From assembly GCF_011304195.1 (NCBI RefSeq), contig NZ_CP049887.1, positions 2,108,001-2,172,000 of the forward strand: DNA of 64,000 nucleotides, given 5' to 3'. The position numbers and the translations under genes were made by a program. Origin of the DNA: Vagococcus hydrophili. Lineage in GTDB: Bacteria; Bacillota; Bacilli; Lactobacillales; Vagococcaceae. Below the pieces are notes generated by a model. That model made no database searches and had not been told where the DNA came from. It saw nothing but the letters and a program-made list of their open reading frames with translations. This document shows positions 39,917-48,526 of the stretch, one piece after another. The stretch's first letter is position 1, and the number at the start of each line of letters is the position of its first letter.

Positions 39917-41026
39917 ATGAGCAAAAAAACTATGTTAATAAGTGATGTATCTAAACCATACCAAGATATAGAAGTATATCCAGACAAAAATTTATTCATA
40001 GATGGCTATAAGTTTCCTATTCCAATCAAGCAAAAATCTAAAAAAATAGAAATTAAAGAAGCTAAAGAAATAAAAATACCAAAAAAAATACCAGAAATGA
40101 TTGTTCAGTTTAAAGATCATGGAATTACTTTTACTTCATCAGAGGAAGTTCTGGCTGGAGAAATTTTAAGAACAATCAATTATTATCGACTATCAGTGTT
40201 TATGTTGTATTTAAAAGAGGATAAGAGTTTTTCAAATTTGTTAAAATTATATGAATTTGATAGTTTTTTGAGAATGTCTATAAACAGATTAATTCCTTCA
40301 ATAGAAGTCCTTTTAAAAACCAATTTAGCTTATTTTTTATCGACTAATCGAGAGATACTAACAAATGATAGAATATTACCAAGTGGCTTAATTTATTTAG
40401 ATAAAACTATTTATAAAGAGAGACATTTGAACAATAAAGATGTTGATAGATGGTATTCAAAAGTTGCAGAGGAGCTTTTTAAAAAGCAAGAGAAGGATGT
40501 TATGATAAAACATCATGTTGAATATTATAGTGGACATATTCCGATATGGGTTATGGTGGAACATTTGACGATTGGTGAGTTAAGTTCTTTTATCACCTAC
40601 TTAGATCGACCGATTAGAAAAAAATGGATGGATCAATTGAGTGAAGAGATACCTCAGAGATTAATAATTGAGTGGGTTAAGACTATTCAAATTCTCAGAA
40701 ATACTGGAGCTCATTGTTCAAGATTTTACTCTAAGTATTTCAATTTTAATCCAACGATGTTAAAAATGGATGAAGAGTTGATATTTAAAAATATTGAATA
40801 TGACAAAGAACAATTATCTTTGATAAAATCAAAATTTTCGCATTCAGTTTTTGCAGGTTTACTTGTAATGAAAAATTTTTATATGTTACTAGGTATTACT
40901 GAAAGAGAAAATTGGAATGTATTTGTTGAAAAACTAGAAAATAAGATAACTGATACACCAGAAGTAAATATATCAAATATGAGTTTTCCAAAGCATTGGA
41001 AAGAAATATTGATATTTGAGATATAA
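39917..41026 (+). CDS. Abi_2 (AbiD/AbiF) family HEPN protein, probable phage defence
   Basis: Protein of 369 aa matching the Abi_2 abortive-infection family. FKDHGITFTSSEEVLAGEIL then RTINYYRLSVFMLYL (about residues 65-105) is the usual N-terminal block. The HEPN nuclease motif R-x4-H is RNTGAH (Arg261, His266). A basic, Lys-rich region lies near the N-terminus. Members cleave or bind RNA and block phage growth. The ATG at 39917 follows AAAAGGAG; the longer frame to 39869 would run through the leader hairpin. It is AT-rich compared with pdh and pyrG on either side, and looks like an accessory gene inserted before pyrG. Confidence 0.85.
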   Translation: MSKKTMLISDVSKPYQDIEVYPDKNLFIDGYKFPIPIKQKSKKIEIKEAKEIKIPKKIPEMIVQFKDHGITFTSSEEVLAGEILRTINYYRLSVFMLYLKEDKSFSNLLKLYEFDSFLRMSINRLIPSIEVLLKTNLAYFLSTNREILTNDRILPSGLIYLDKTIYKERHLNNKDVDRWYSKVAEELFKKQEKDVMIKHHVEYYSGHIPIWVMVEHLTIGELSSFITYLDRPIRKKWMDQLSEEIPQRLIIEWVKTIQILRNTGAHCSRFYSKYFNFNPTMLKMDEELIFKNIEYDKEQLSLIKSKFSHSVFAGLLVMKNFYMLLGITERENWNVFVEKLENKITDTPEVNISNMSFPKHWKEILIFEI

Positions 41027-41057
41027 ATAAAAAACAATCGTTTTGTATAGTTTATAA

Positions 41058-41086
41058 TTGACATCTAAAACCAAACATTGTAAAGT
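41058..41086 (+). promoter_or_regulatory. pyrG promoter
   Basis: TTGACA, 17-base spacer, TAAAGT. The expected start is the GGGC at 41094-41097. Confidence 0.8.
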
Positions 41087-41093
41087 ATTTGTT

Positions 41094-41166
41094 GGGCACC
41101 CTTTTAATAGGGTAAGAAGTTAACGAAAATATCCGCTCCCTTATTCTGATTGAATAGGGGAGCTTT
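41094..41166 (+). promoter_or_regulatory. pyrG attenuator with GGGC start (CTP-sensing leader)
   Basis: The transcript should begin GGGCACC. A terminator follows: GCTCCCTTATTC pairs with GAATAGGGGAGC, then TTTTT. In B. subtilis pyrG, low CTP stalls RNA polymerase after GGG, extra G residues are added at the 5' end, and this G tract pairs with the CU-rich side of the terminator, allowing read-through. All needed parts (GGGC start, CTCCCTT tract, terminator) are here, so the same control is likely. Confidence 0.8.
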
Positions 41167-41213
41167 TTCTTATTTCTAAGGCTTTACCAAAAGAGAAGAA
41201 AGAAGGAAGACAA

Positions 41214-42809
41214 ATGACAAAATATATTTTCGTAACAGGTGGCGTTGTGTCATCAATCGGTAAGGGAATCGTCGCAGCATCACTAGGGAGACTACTAAAA
41301 AATCGTGGACTTAAGGTAACGATTCAAAAGTTTGATCCATACATCAACATTGATCCAGGAACTATGAGTCCGTATCAACATGGGGAAGTGTTTGTAACAG
41401 ATGATGGGGCAGAGACAGACTTAGACTTAGGTCATTACGAACGATTTATTGATATCAATTTAAATCAATATTCTAACGTAACGACAGGTAAAATTTATTC
41501 AGAAGTTCTTCAAAAAGAACGTAAAGGGGAATACTTAGGAGCAACAGTTCAAGTTATTCCACATATTACCAATGAAATTAAAGATAAAATTATGCGTGCC
41601 GCAAGCACCACTGATTCTGACATTATCATTACAGAAGTTGGGGGAACTGTTGGGGATATTGAATCATTACCATTTTTAGAAGCACTGCGCCAAATTAAAA
41701 CAGATGTGGGTTCTGAAAATGTGATGTACATCCATACAACGCTGATTCCTTATTTAAAAGCAGCAGGGGAAATGAAAACAAAACCAACTCAACATAGTGT
41801 CAAAGAATTAAGAAGTTTAGGCATCCAACCAAACATCTTGGTGATTAGAACAGAAGAAGAAGTTTCAGAAGGCACGAAAGAAAAATTAGCCCAGTTCTGT
41901 GATGTTCCAAAAGAAGCGGTGATTGAGTCACGAGACGTGGATACGTTGTACTCAATTCCTTTAAATCTACAAGCACAAAACATGGATCAAATTGTCTGTG
42001 ACCATTTAAAAATTGAGGCACCAGCTGCTGATATGACAGAGTGGAAACAATTAGAACAACGTGTCTTGAATTTAGAAAAAACAGTAAAAATCGCTTTAGT
42101 TGGTAAATACGTTGAATTACCAGATGCTTACCTTTCTGTTGTTGAAGCTTTAAAACATGCTGGATTTGAATCAAATTCAGATATTGATATTAACTGGGTT
42201 CAAGCAGAAGATATCACAGAAGAAAACGTGTCAGAATACTTATCTGATGCAGATGGTATTTTAGTTCCAGGTGGTTTTGGTGATCGCGGCTTAGAAGGAA
42301 AAATCGAGGTTATTCGTTTTGCCCGTGAAAACGATGTGCCGTTCTTAGGTATTTGTCTAGGTATGCAAATGGCTTGCGTAGAGTTTGCTAGAAACGTTGT
42401 CGGACTTAAAGGAGCAGCTTCAGGAGAAACAACACCTAATGCAGAGCATAAAATTATTGACTTAATGAAAGACCAAGAAAACATTGAAAACTTAGGTGGT
42501 ACTTTACGTTTAGGTTTATATCCATGTGAGATTAAAGCAGGAACAAAAACGGCAGAAGCTTATAACAATCAAGCAGAAGTAGCAGAAAGACACCGTCACC
42601 GTTATGAGTTTAACAATGATTACCGTGAAATGTTTGAAGAAAAAGGCTTAACATTCTCAGGTGTTTCTCCAGATAATCGTTTAGTTGAAATCGTCGAATT
42701 ATCAGATAAAAAATTCTTCGTAGCAGCTCAGTTCCATCCAGAGTTAATCTCTCGTCCGACGAAACCACAAGCGCTGTTTAATGGGTTTGTTAAGGCTAGT
42801 TTGAAGTAA
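41214..42809 (+). CDS. pyrG: CTP synthase
   Basis: Enzyme of 531 aa aminating UTP to CTP with glutamine and ATP. The N-terminal synthetase domain (about 1-265) starts [17 protein letters not shown] (P-loop) and contains [16 protein letters not shown]. The C-terminal class I glutamine amidotransferase domain has the nucleophile Cys in GICLGMQMA and the His/Glu pair in FHPEL. It has its own promoter and attenuator. The usual upstream neighbour in Firmicutes, rpoE, is absent here and the Abi_2 gene stands in that place. Confidence 0.97.
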   Translation: MTKYIFVTGGVVSSIGKGIVAASLGRLLKNRGLKVTIQKFDPYINIDPGTMSPYQHGEVFVTDDGAETDLDLGHYERFIDINLNQYSNVTTGKIYSEVLQKERKGEYLGATVQVIPHITNEIKDKIMRAASTTDSDIIITEVGGTVGDIESLPFLEALRQIKTDVGSENVMYIHTTLIPYLKAAGEMKTKPTQHSVKELRSLGIQPNILVIRTEEEVSEGTKEKLAQFCDVPKEAVIESRDVDTLYSIPLNLQAQNMDQIVCDHLKIEAPAADMTEWKQLEQRVLNLEKTVKIALVGKYVELPDAYLSVVEALKHAGFESNSDIDINWVQAEDITEENVSEYLSDADGILVPGGFGDRGLEGKIEVIRFARENDVPFLGICLGMQMACVEFARNVVGLKGAASGETTPNAEHKIIDLMKDQENIENLGGTLRLGLYPCEIKAGTKTAEAYNNQAEVAERHRHRYEFNNDYREMFEEKGLTFSGVSPDNRLVEIVELSDKKFFVAAQFHPELISRPTKPQALFNGFVKASLK

Positions 42810-42820
42810 AAAAAAAAGAG

Positions 42821-42852
42821 AAGAGGCTGACCCAAATGTCAGCCTCTTTCTT
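42821..42852 (+). terminator. Terminator after pyrG
   Basis: AAGAGGCTGAC and GTCAGCCTCTT form an 11-bp stem around CCAAAT, followed by a T-rich tract. Confidence 0.8.
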
Positions 42853-42875
42853 ATTTATACGAATAATCTATAATA

Positions 42876-42990
42876 GTCAGGGGATAAAAAGTCTGCTCCC
42901 ACGGCAACTTCACGAAAAGCGATCAATCAAAAAGAGCGATTGTTCGCTTTTCCCTCCAGTTGCTCGGAGCAAAACGACTTTTGACCCACC
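42876..42990 (+). repeat. Dispersed structured repeat, full copy B
   Basis: Same layout as the copy at 27.3 kb. The left box has AAAAAGTC and CTCCCACGGCAACTTC. A central hairpin lies at 42914-42952 (GAAAAGCGATCAATC with GATTGTTCGCTTTTC), and the right box is CTCCAGTTGCTCGGAG, then GACTTTTGACCC. The outer pairing here is AAAAGTC with GACTTTT, against AAAAGGC with GCCTTTT at 27.3 kb. The stretch from the pyrG terminator to 43110 holds nothing else I can identify. Confidence 0.75.
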
Positions 42991-43110
42991 CTGTTCTTTT
43001 TTATCATATAAATAGGTCTTTAAAACAATCAATACCATCTTAAAGATGTGTTTTATGAACTAATAATGTATAATTGTAAATGATTGAGAGTGGAGAGTAG
43101 GTTGGTTTTG

Positions 43111-43416
43111 ATGGAAGTGGTAGAAAATTTATACAAAGAGCTAAAAAAAGAAAAAAGTGATTATGTCTTGATTGGGGAAGAGGCTGAAATTATCAAAGGA
43201 TTGACTAAATATTGTCAAACTGATAAAGATCGTCTGTTTTGGTTTTTAGGAGGACCTCTTTTGTGGATTTTTGAAGGTAGAGCCAATAAAAGACGATATG
43301 AAGAAAATAACGTATCAAAAACGGAACGCAAAATAGTTTATATATTATCACGCTATGAAGTCACATTTAAGAATGATTATTGTGTATTAGTGAGAAAAAA
43401 TATTAATATTAATTAG
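43111..43416 (+). CDS. Hypothetical protein
   Basis: Protein of 101 aa, unrecognised. It is charged and has one moderately hydrophobic stretch (RLFWFLGGPLLWIFEG, about residues 42-57), so it could be peripheral or a single-helix membrane protein. The start is uncertain: ATG at 43111 is chosen, with TTG starts at 43084 and 43102 as alternatives near GGAGAG. The gene for a second unknown membrane protein follows 16 bp later, so the two may work together. Confidence 0.5.
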   Translation: MEVVENLYKELKKEKSDYVLIGEEAEIIKGLTKYCQTDKDRLFWFLGGPLLWIFEGRANKRRYEENNVSKTERKIVYILSRYEVTFKNDYCVLVRKNININ

Positions 43417-43432
43417 GAGAAGAGGTGTCATA

Positions 43433-43927
43433 ATGGATGCAGAGTTTATGTTTTTTGGTATACCTACTATCATTTTCTTCACTATATTGATTATTGGTAT
43501 ATTAATTTCAGTTCCTAAAACAAATAAAAAAATGAATCATGAATATATCATTACAGATTCATATCTTTTAGAACAAGGGACAGCTATTTACTTTAAAAGC
43601 TTTCGACATCTGAAAGTTTATATTGGTAAGTATAAAAATTACAAAGCAATTAATTTGTATTTAATGCCTGATGGAAGAACTTTGGAAACAGTTGCTAATG
43701 GATTAATAGATAAAGAATTAACCTCATTAGATAAAGATGTTTTTGTTTTAAAAATAGAAGACTTTGAAGAAAATACAAAGTTAATTAGTTATGATATTAA
43801 TAAACTTTCTAATTCCTACCAAAACTATTTAAAGTCACTTCAAGTTGGAGATAAGGTTAGCTTAAAAGAAATAACAGATAACTTAACAGATTCGTACTCA
43901 GGTTATTCAACTATTTTAATAAAATAG
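43433..43927 (+). CDS. Hypothetical single-pass membrane protein
   Basis: Protein of 164 aa. One N-terminal helix (IPTIIFFTILIIGILISV, about residues 10-27) is followed by a soluble domain of about 130 residues rich in Tyr, Lys and Asp. I recognise no family. It has an AGGAGAAGAGG ribosome binding site 16 bp after the preceding unknown gene. The pair is AT-rich and lies next to a dispersed repeat, consistent with an accessory insertion between pyrG and kbl. Confidence 0.55.
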   Translation: MDAEFMFFGIPTIIFFTILIIGILISVPKTNKKMNHEYIITDSYLLEQGTAIYFKSFRHLKVYIGKYKNYKAINLYLMPDGRTLETVANGLIDKELTSLDKDVFVLKIEDFEENTKLISYDINKLSNSYQNYLKSLQVGDKVSLKEITDNLTDSYSGYSTILIK

Positions 43928-44030
43928 CTGAATAGCTTTTTTTAATTCTCCTAATAATGAGAAAACATTGAGTAATCACTAATAAAATCGCTTACATTTA
44001 TGAAAATTTGGCAAGAATTTTTTATTAGGT

Positions 44031-44058
44031 AGAAAGCGTTTCAAAAAATAGTTATAAT
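44031..44058 (+). promoter_or_regulatory. kbl promoter with cre-like element
   Basis: TATAAT at 44053-44058 is a clear -10. AGAAAGCGTTTCA at 44031-44043 overlaps the -35 position and resembles a cre half-palindrome. Confidence 0.5.
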
Positions 44059-44089
44059 GGTAGTATAAAATACTTGGAGGTTTTTGTTT

Positions 44090-45286
44090 ATGAGCTATAT
44101 GAGTCCAACGTTAGAAAATTTTTTAGATGAAGGGTTAGGAAATTTAAAATCTAAAGGTCTTTATTCAACTATTGACGTCTTAGATGGGGCTAATGGACCA
44201 ATGATTACAATCGACGGTCAAGAGAAAATTAATTTAGCATCTAACAACTATTTAGGATTTGCCACACATCCTGAAATGATTAAAGCGGCGAATGAAGCAA
44301 CAGAAACTTACGGTGTGGGAGCTGGAGCTGTTAGAACAATTAATGGTACTCTAGCGATTCACCGTGAACTTGAAGAACGCATTGCTAAATTCAAGGGAAC
44401 AGAAGCAGCGATTGCTTTCCAATCAGGATTTAACTGTAACATGGGAGCTATCTCGGCTGTTATGAACAAAGATGATGCTATTCTTTCTGACAGTTTAAAT
44501 CATGCGTCAATCATTGATGGGTGTCGTTTGTCTCGCGCGAAAATTATTCGTGTCAATCACTCAGACATGAAAGATTTAGAAGAAAAAGCCAAAGAAGCAG
44601 TGGAAAGTGGTCTATATAAAAAAGTGATGTATATTACAGATGGTGTCTTTTCAATGGATGGCGACGTGGCTAAAATGCCTGAAATCATGGCAATTGCTGA
44701 AAAATACAACTTAATCGTGTATGTGGATGACGCTCACGGTTCAGGCGTTCTTGGAAAAGGTGCTGGAACAGTGAAAGAATTTGGTTTGTCTGATAAAGTA
44801 GATTTCCAAATGGGAACATTATCTAAAGCAATTGGTGTTGTGGGTGGTTATGTGGCAGGTTCTGAGAAATTAATCAGTTGGTTAAAATCTCAAGCAAGAC
44901 CTTTCCTTTTCTCAACTTCATTAACACCAGGAGCTTCGGCTGCAGTAATTAAAGCCATTGATTTAATGGAAAGTGATTCAAGCTATGTTGATAATTTATG
45001 GGAAAATGCGAATTACTTCAAAGAAAAATTGAAAGGCATTGGCTATGACATTGGTCATTCAGAAACACCAATCACACCAGTTATCTTAGGTGATGAAAAA
45101 TTAGCTCAAGAATTTGCGAAGAATTTAATTGCAAATGGTGTTTATGTGAAACCAATCGTCTTCCCAACTGTACCACTTGGAACAGGACGTGTTAGAAATA
45201 TGCCAACGGCGGCCCATACAAAAGAGATGCTGGACAAGGCTGTAGCAGTTTATGAAAAAGTCGGAAAAGAAATGAAAATCATTTAG
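44090..45286 (+). CDS. kbl: Glycine C-acetyltransferase (2-amino-3-ketobutyrate CoA ligase)
   Basis: PLP enzyme of 398 aa that splits 2-amino-3-oxobutanoate with CoA into glycine and acetyl-CoA. It has the alpha-oxoamine synthase fold, with [34 protein letters not shown] and the PLP lysine in [14 protein letters not shown]. The next gene encodes threonine dehydrogenase, so it is Kbl rather than BioF or an aminolevulinate synthase. The ATG at 44090 lies nine bases after GGAGG. A cre-like site in the promoter suggests catabolite control. Confidence 0.95.
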   Translation: MSYMSPTLENFLDEGLGNLKSKGLYSTIDVLDGANGPMITIDGQEKINLASNNYLGFATHPEMIKAANEATETYGVGAGAVRTINGTLAIHRELEERIAKFKGTEAAIAFQSGFNCNMGAISAVMNKDDAILSDSLNHASIIDGCRLSRAKIIRVNHSDMKDLEEKAKEAVESGLYKKVMYITDGVFSMDGDVAKMPEIMAIAEKYNLIVYVDDAHGSGVLGKGAGTVKEFGLSDKVDFQMGTLSKAIGVVGGYVAGSEKLISWLKSQARPFLFSTSLTPGASAAVIKAIDLMESDSSYVDNLWENANYFKEKLKGIGYDIGHSETPITPVILGDEKLAQEFAKNLIANGVYVKPIVFPTVPLGTGRVRNMPTAAHTKEMLDKAVAVYEKVGKEMKII

Positions 45287-45301
45287 TGAGGGTGACTATT
45301 T

Positions 45302-46261
45302 ATGAAACGTATTATGATTACAGGATGTTTAGGACAAATTGGCTCTGAGTTAGTAGATCGTTTAAGAAGAGAAAAAGGCGTGGACAACGTTTTAGCAACC
45401 GATATTAGAAAACCAGAAGATCATCGCATTGTTAAAGGCGGAAAATTTGAAGTCTTAGATGTGTTAGATGAAGAACGTATGTATGAATTAGCGAAAGAGT
45501 TTGAAGCTGACACCATGATTCATTTGGCCTCACTTTTATCATCTGTGGCAGAAGATAAACCTCAAATTGCTTGGCACATCAACATGTCAGGTTTAATGAA
45601 TGCTTTAGAAGTAGCTAGAAAATTAGATTTACAATTCTTTACACCAAGTTCAATTGGTGCCTTTGGTCCAGAAACACCAAAAGTTAGTACGCCTCAAGAT
45701 ACATTACAACGTCCTAAAACGATGTATGGTATCACAAAAGTTGCGGGTGAATTGTTATGTGATTACTACCATGATAAATTTGGTGTGGATACTCGTGGGG
45801 TTCGTTTCCCTGGTCTGATTTCTTACGATACTTTACCAGGTGGAGGAACAACGGATTACGCAGTAGAAATTTATTATGAAGCTCTAAAAGCAGGTAAATA
45901 TGTGTGTCCATTAGGTGAAGATACAGCGATGGATATGATGTATATGCCTGATGCGATTAATGCGATTATTAAATTAATGGAAATTCCAGAAGACCGCTTA
46001 GTTCACCGTAATGCCTTTAATATCTCTGCTATGTCATTTACACCAAAAGATATTTTAGCAAGCATTCAACAAGAGATGCCAGAATTCACCATGACTTATG
46101 AGGTGAATCCAAAACTTCAAGGAATTGCAGATTCATGGCCAGATTCACTAGATTGCGATGCAGCAGCTAAAGAATGGGACTTTAAACCAGAATATGGTTT
46201 AGAAGAGATGACAAAAGATATGTTAGTAAAATTAAAAGCTAAATTGTTTGTAGAAGCATAG
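45302..46261 (+). CDS. L-threonine 3-dehydrogenase, SDR/epimerase type
   Basis: NAD-dependent enzyme of 319 aa oxidising L-threonine to 2-amino-3-oxobutanoate, the substrate of Kbl. It belongs to the extended-SDR family, not the zinc MDR Tdh family. Motifs are GCLGQIGSEL (NAD binding, residues 7-16), LASLLSSVAEDKP, the catalytic TPSSIGAFGPETPK and YGITK. It starts 15 bp after kbl with GAGGGTG, so the two form a threonine-to-glycine/acetyl-CoA operon. A dispersed repeat copy begins two bases after its stop. Confidence 0.9.
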   Translation: MKRIMITGCLGQIGSELVDRLRREKGVDNVLATDIRKPEDHRIVKGGKFEVLDVLDEERMYELAKEFEADTMIHLASLLSSVAEDKPQIAWHINMSGLMNALEVARKLDLQFFTPSSIGAFGPETPKVSTPQDTLQRPKTMYGITKVAGELLCDYYHDKFGVDTRGVRFPGLISYDTLPGGGTTDYAVEIYYEALKAGKYVCPLGEDTAMDMMYMPDAINAIIKLMEIPEDRLVHRNAFNISAMSFTPKDILASIQQEMPEFTMTYEVNPKLQGIADSWPDSLDCDAAAKEWDFKPEYGLEEMTKDMLVKLKAKLFVEA

Positions 46262-46263
46262 AG

Positions 46264-46378
46264 TGGTGAAAAGGGCGTTTAGCTCCAAGTAACTGGAGAA
46301 AACCAGAAACAATCCACGCCTTTCGGATTGCTTCTGGTTTTTGAAGTTACCGTGGGAGCTGCCCTTTGAACCCGGACT
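46264..46378 (-). repeat. Dispersed structured repeat, full copy C
   Basis: Read on the minus strand it aligns with the 27.3-kb copy. The left box is AGTCCGGGTTCAAAGGGC with CTCCCACGGTAACTTC. A central hairpin (46299-46341, AACCAGAAGCAATCC with GGATTGTTTCTGGTT) has the loop GAAAGGCGT. The right box is CTCCAGTTACTTGGAG, then GCCCTTTTCACC. The outer pairing here is AAAGGGC with GCCCTTT. It begins directly after the tdh stop codon. Confidence 0.75.
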
Positions 46379-46384
46379 AAATCA

Positions 46385-46422
46385 GAGTGGTGAAAAGAGC
46401 ACTTAGCTCCGAGTAACTGGAG
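46385..46422 (-). repeat. Dispersed structured repeat, partial copy (right box only)
   Basis: On the minus strand CTCCAGTTACTCGGAG, then CTAAGTGCTCTTTTCACCAC. It flanks full copy C on its left-box side with a short linker, the same arrangement as at 27.3 kb. Confidence 0.7.
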
Positions 46423-46437
46423 AAAATAAAAAAATAA

Positions 46438-46471
46438 CTGAGGGAAAATTTAATTTCCCTCAGCTTTTTTT
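46438..46471. terminator. Bidirectional terminator between tdh and the M24 peptidase gene
   Basis: CTGAGGGAAA and TTTCCCTCAG form a perfect stem with T tracts on both strands. Confidence 0.85.
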
Positions 46472-46473
46472 AT

Positions 46474-48261
46474 TTAAATATCCTTAGTAATCTCTTCTAA
46501 CCAAGCATTTTCTTCTTTCGTTAAATGTGGTCCTACTAAGCTACGAACTAGAGCGTGGTAGTCATTCAACCAAGTTTTTTCTTCTTCTAACAACATATCG
46601 ATGTTCATTGCTTCCACATCAAATGGTACGTAAGACATTGTTTCAAACTTCATGAATTGTCCGTACTCATTTTTCTCAGCTTCCACTACAAGTAATTCAT
46701 TTTCAAGACGAACACCGTGTGAGCCTTGAATATAAACACCAGGTTCGTTCGTCACAACCATCCCAGCTTCAAATTGGTGTGATTCACCTGGACGATATTG
46801 CCAACGTAAGCCGATTGGTCCTTCATGAATATTTAATAGATAACCAACACCGTGACCAGTTCCGTGGTTGTAGTTCAAGCCTTCACGCCAGAATGGTTGA
46901 CGGGCTAGAACGTCTAAGTTTGTTCCGTTAATGCCGTGTAAGAATTTAGCCATATCCATTTGAATGTTACTTCTTAAGGTAATCGTATAGTGTTTTTTAA
47001 GTTCATCAGAAACTTCACCAAGAGCAAAAGTTCTCGTGATATCTGTTGAGCCTTCATAGAAGCCAGCACCAGTGTCGCTTAAAAGGAAGGTTCCTTTAGT
47101 TAATTCCACGTCAGTCGCTTCAGTTGCTTCATAATGGACAATTGCACCATGCTCACCAAAGGCTGTAATTGGGGCAAAACTTTGGCGAATATAACCTTCT
47201 TGTTCTTTTCTTAAATCTTCTAATTTTTTAGTGGCGCTTAATTCGGTGATTTTCATGTTGCCAACATTATGTTTCAACCAGTACATGTATTTAGTGTGAG
47301 CCACACCATCTTTGATTTGAGCTTGTTTCATGTTTTTGATTTCAGTTTCGTTTTTAACAGCTTTAAATAAAACGGTTGGGTTAGTTGCTTCGGTAATACT
47401 CACGCTATCAGCTACATTTTTAATTAAGGCATAGTTCATGCGAACAGGGTCAGCTAACAATGAAATCGACGCGTCAAAGCCTTTAACAAATTCATAAACA
47501 TCATTATAAGGATGGACAGTAACATTGTTTTTAGCAAATTCAACTTTAATGGTATCATCTAATTTTGTTTCATCGATAAATAATTCAACTTTGTCCATTG
47601 TTACAACAGCATAACTTAAAACCATTGGGAAGAAATCAATATCATCCCCGCGGATATTTAGTAACCAACAAATGTCATCTAAAGAAGTTAAAACGTGAGT
47701 GTTTGAGTTATTAATGCTCATTTTTTCACGTAAACGACTTAATTTAGCAGCTGTTTCTTCACCAGAGTATTTTGTTTCTAAAAAGAAAGCTGGTTTTGTT
47801 GAAAGAGAAGGGCGATCAGTCCATAATTCATCAATTAAATCTTGATCGTATTTAATGAATCCTTCATGAGATTTGGCGATTTCCTCATAAGAAAGACCGT
47901 CTCCCATAGAAACAGTTCGACCATCAAAACCAATCGTTTGCCCTGTTTTTAAAACTTGGTTTAAAAATTTTGGAATGGTTGGCACATCTGGCTCACCCAT
48001 TTTAAATAAATCAACACCAGAACCTTTTAATTGTTCAGCAGCAGCGATAAAGTAGCGACCGTCTGTCCATAGACCAGCTTCTTTAAGTCCGATGATAGCT
48101 GTTCCTGCTGAACCGCCAAAACCAGTAATCCATTTTCTCACTTTGAAATGTTCACCAACGTATTCACTTTGATGATAGTCAGCCGTAGGAACCACATAAT
48201 AATCAATGTTTTGTGCTTCCATTAGTTGTCTAAGCTTTGCAATTCTTTCAGATACTTCCAT
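46474..48261 (-). CDS. Xaa-Pro aminopeptidase (M24B, three-domain AMPP type)
   Basis: Dimetal peptidase of 595 aa removing N-terminal residues before proline. Two creatinase-like N-terminal domains (about residues 1-300; RIAKLRQLMEAQNIDYYVVP, WTDGRYFIAAAEQL) precede the catalytic pita-bread domain. Metal ligands lie in LLSDTGAGFYEGSTDITRT (two Asp), GHGVGYLLNIHEGP (His), VTNEPGVY (Glu) and RLENELLV (Glu). The C-terminal VPFDVEAMNIDMLLEEEKTW is typical of the roughly 600-aa APP form. It is a single gene with its own promoter. Confidence 0.92.
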   Translation of the reverse strand: MEVSERIAKLRQLMEAQNIDYYVVPTADYHQSEYVGEHFKVRKWITGFGGSAGTAIIGLKEAGLWTDGRYFIAAAEQLKGSGVDLFKMGEPDVPTIPKFLNQVLKTGQTIGFDGRTVSMGDGLSYEEIAKSHEGFIKYDQDLIDELWTDRPSLSTKPAFFLETKYSGEETAAKLSRLREKMSINNSNTHVLTSLDDICWLLNIRGDDIDFFPMVLSYAVVTMDKVELFIDETKLDDTIKVEFAKNNVTVHPYNDVYEFVKGFDASISLLADPVRMNYALIKNVADSVSITEATNPTVLFKAVKNETEIKNMKQAQIKDGVAHTKYMYWLKHNVGNMKITELSATKKLEDLRKEQEGYIRQSFAPITAFGEHGAIVHYEATEATDVELTKGTFLLSDTGAGFYEGSTDITRTFALGEVSDELKKHYTITLRSNIQMDMAKFLHGINGTNLDVLARQPFWREGLNYNHGTGHGVGYLLNIHEGPIGLRWQYRPGESHQFEAGMVVTNEPGVYIQGSHGVRLENELLVVEAEKNEYGQFMKFETMSYVPFDVEAMNIDMLLEEEKTWLNDYHALVRSLVGPHLTKEENAWLEEITKDI

Positions 48262-48465
48262 GCTTGTAACACTCCTTTACTTTTTTTAATGCTACCTCTA
48301 TTCTATCACTAATTAATAATAATGGATTTATTTTTAGTCATTTTCTCATTTTAAACAGTAATTTTTAAGAGATGTTTAAATTGCTTTAAGTCCTTTAAAT
48401 AATTGATAAAAAAAGACCTCATTCTATTTTTATTTGTGTTAAGCTAATTTAGAAAGATATTTCAG

Positions 48466-48494
48466 TTGGCACAGGCGCTATTTTATTTTATAAT
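48466..48494 (+). promoter_or_regulatory. Promoter of the DUF1846 gene
   Basis: TTGGCA, a 17-base spacer and consensus TATAAT, about 35 bp before the start codon. Confidence 0.8.
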
Positions 48495-48526
48495 GGTGTG
48501 TCAGACTATTTAGTGGAGGGATCATC

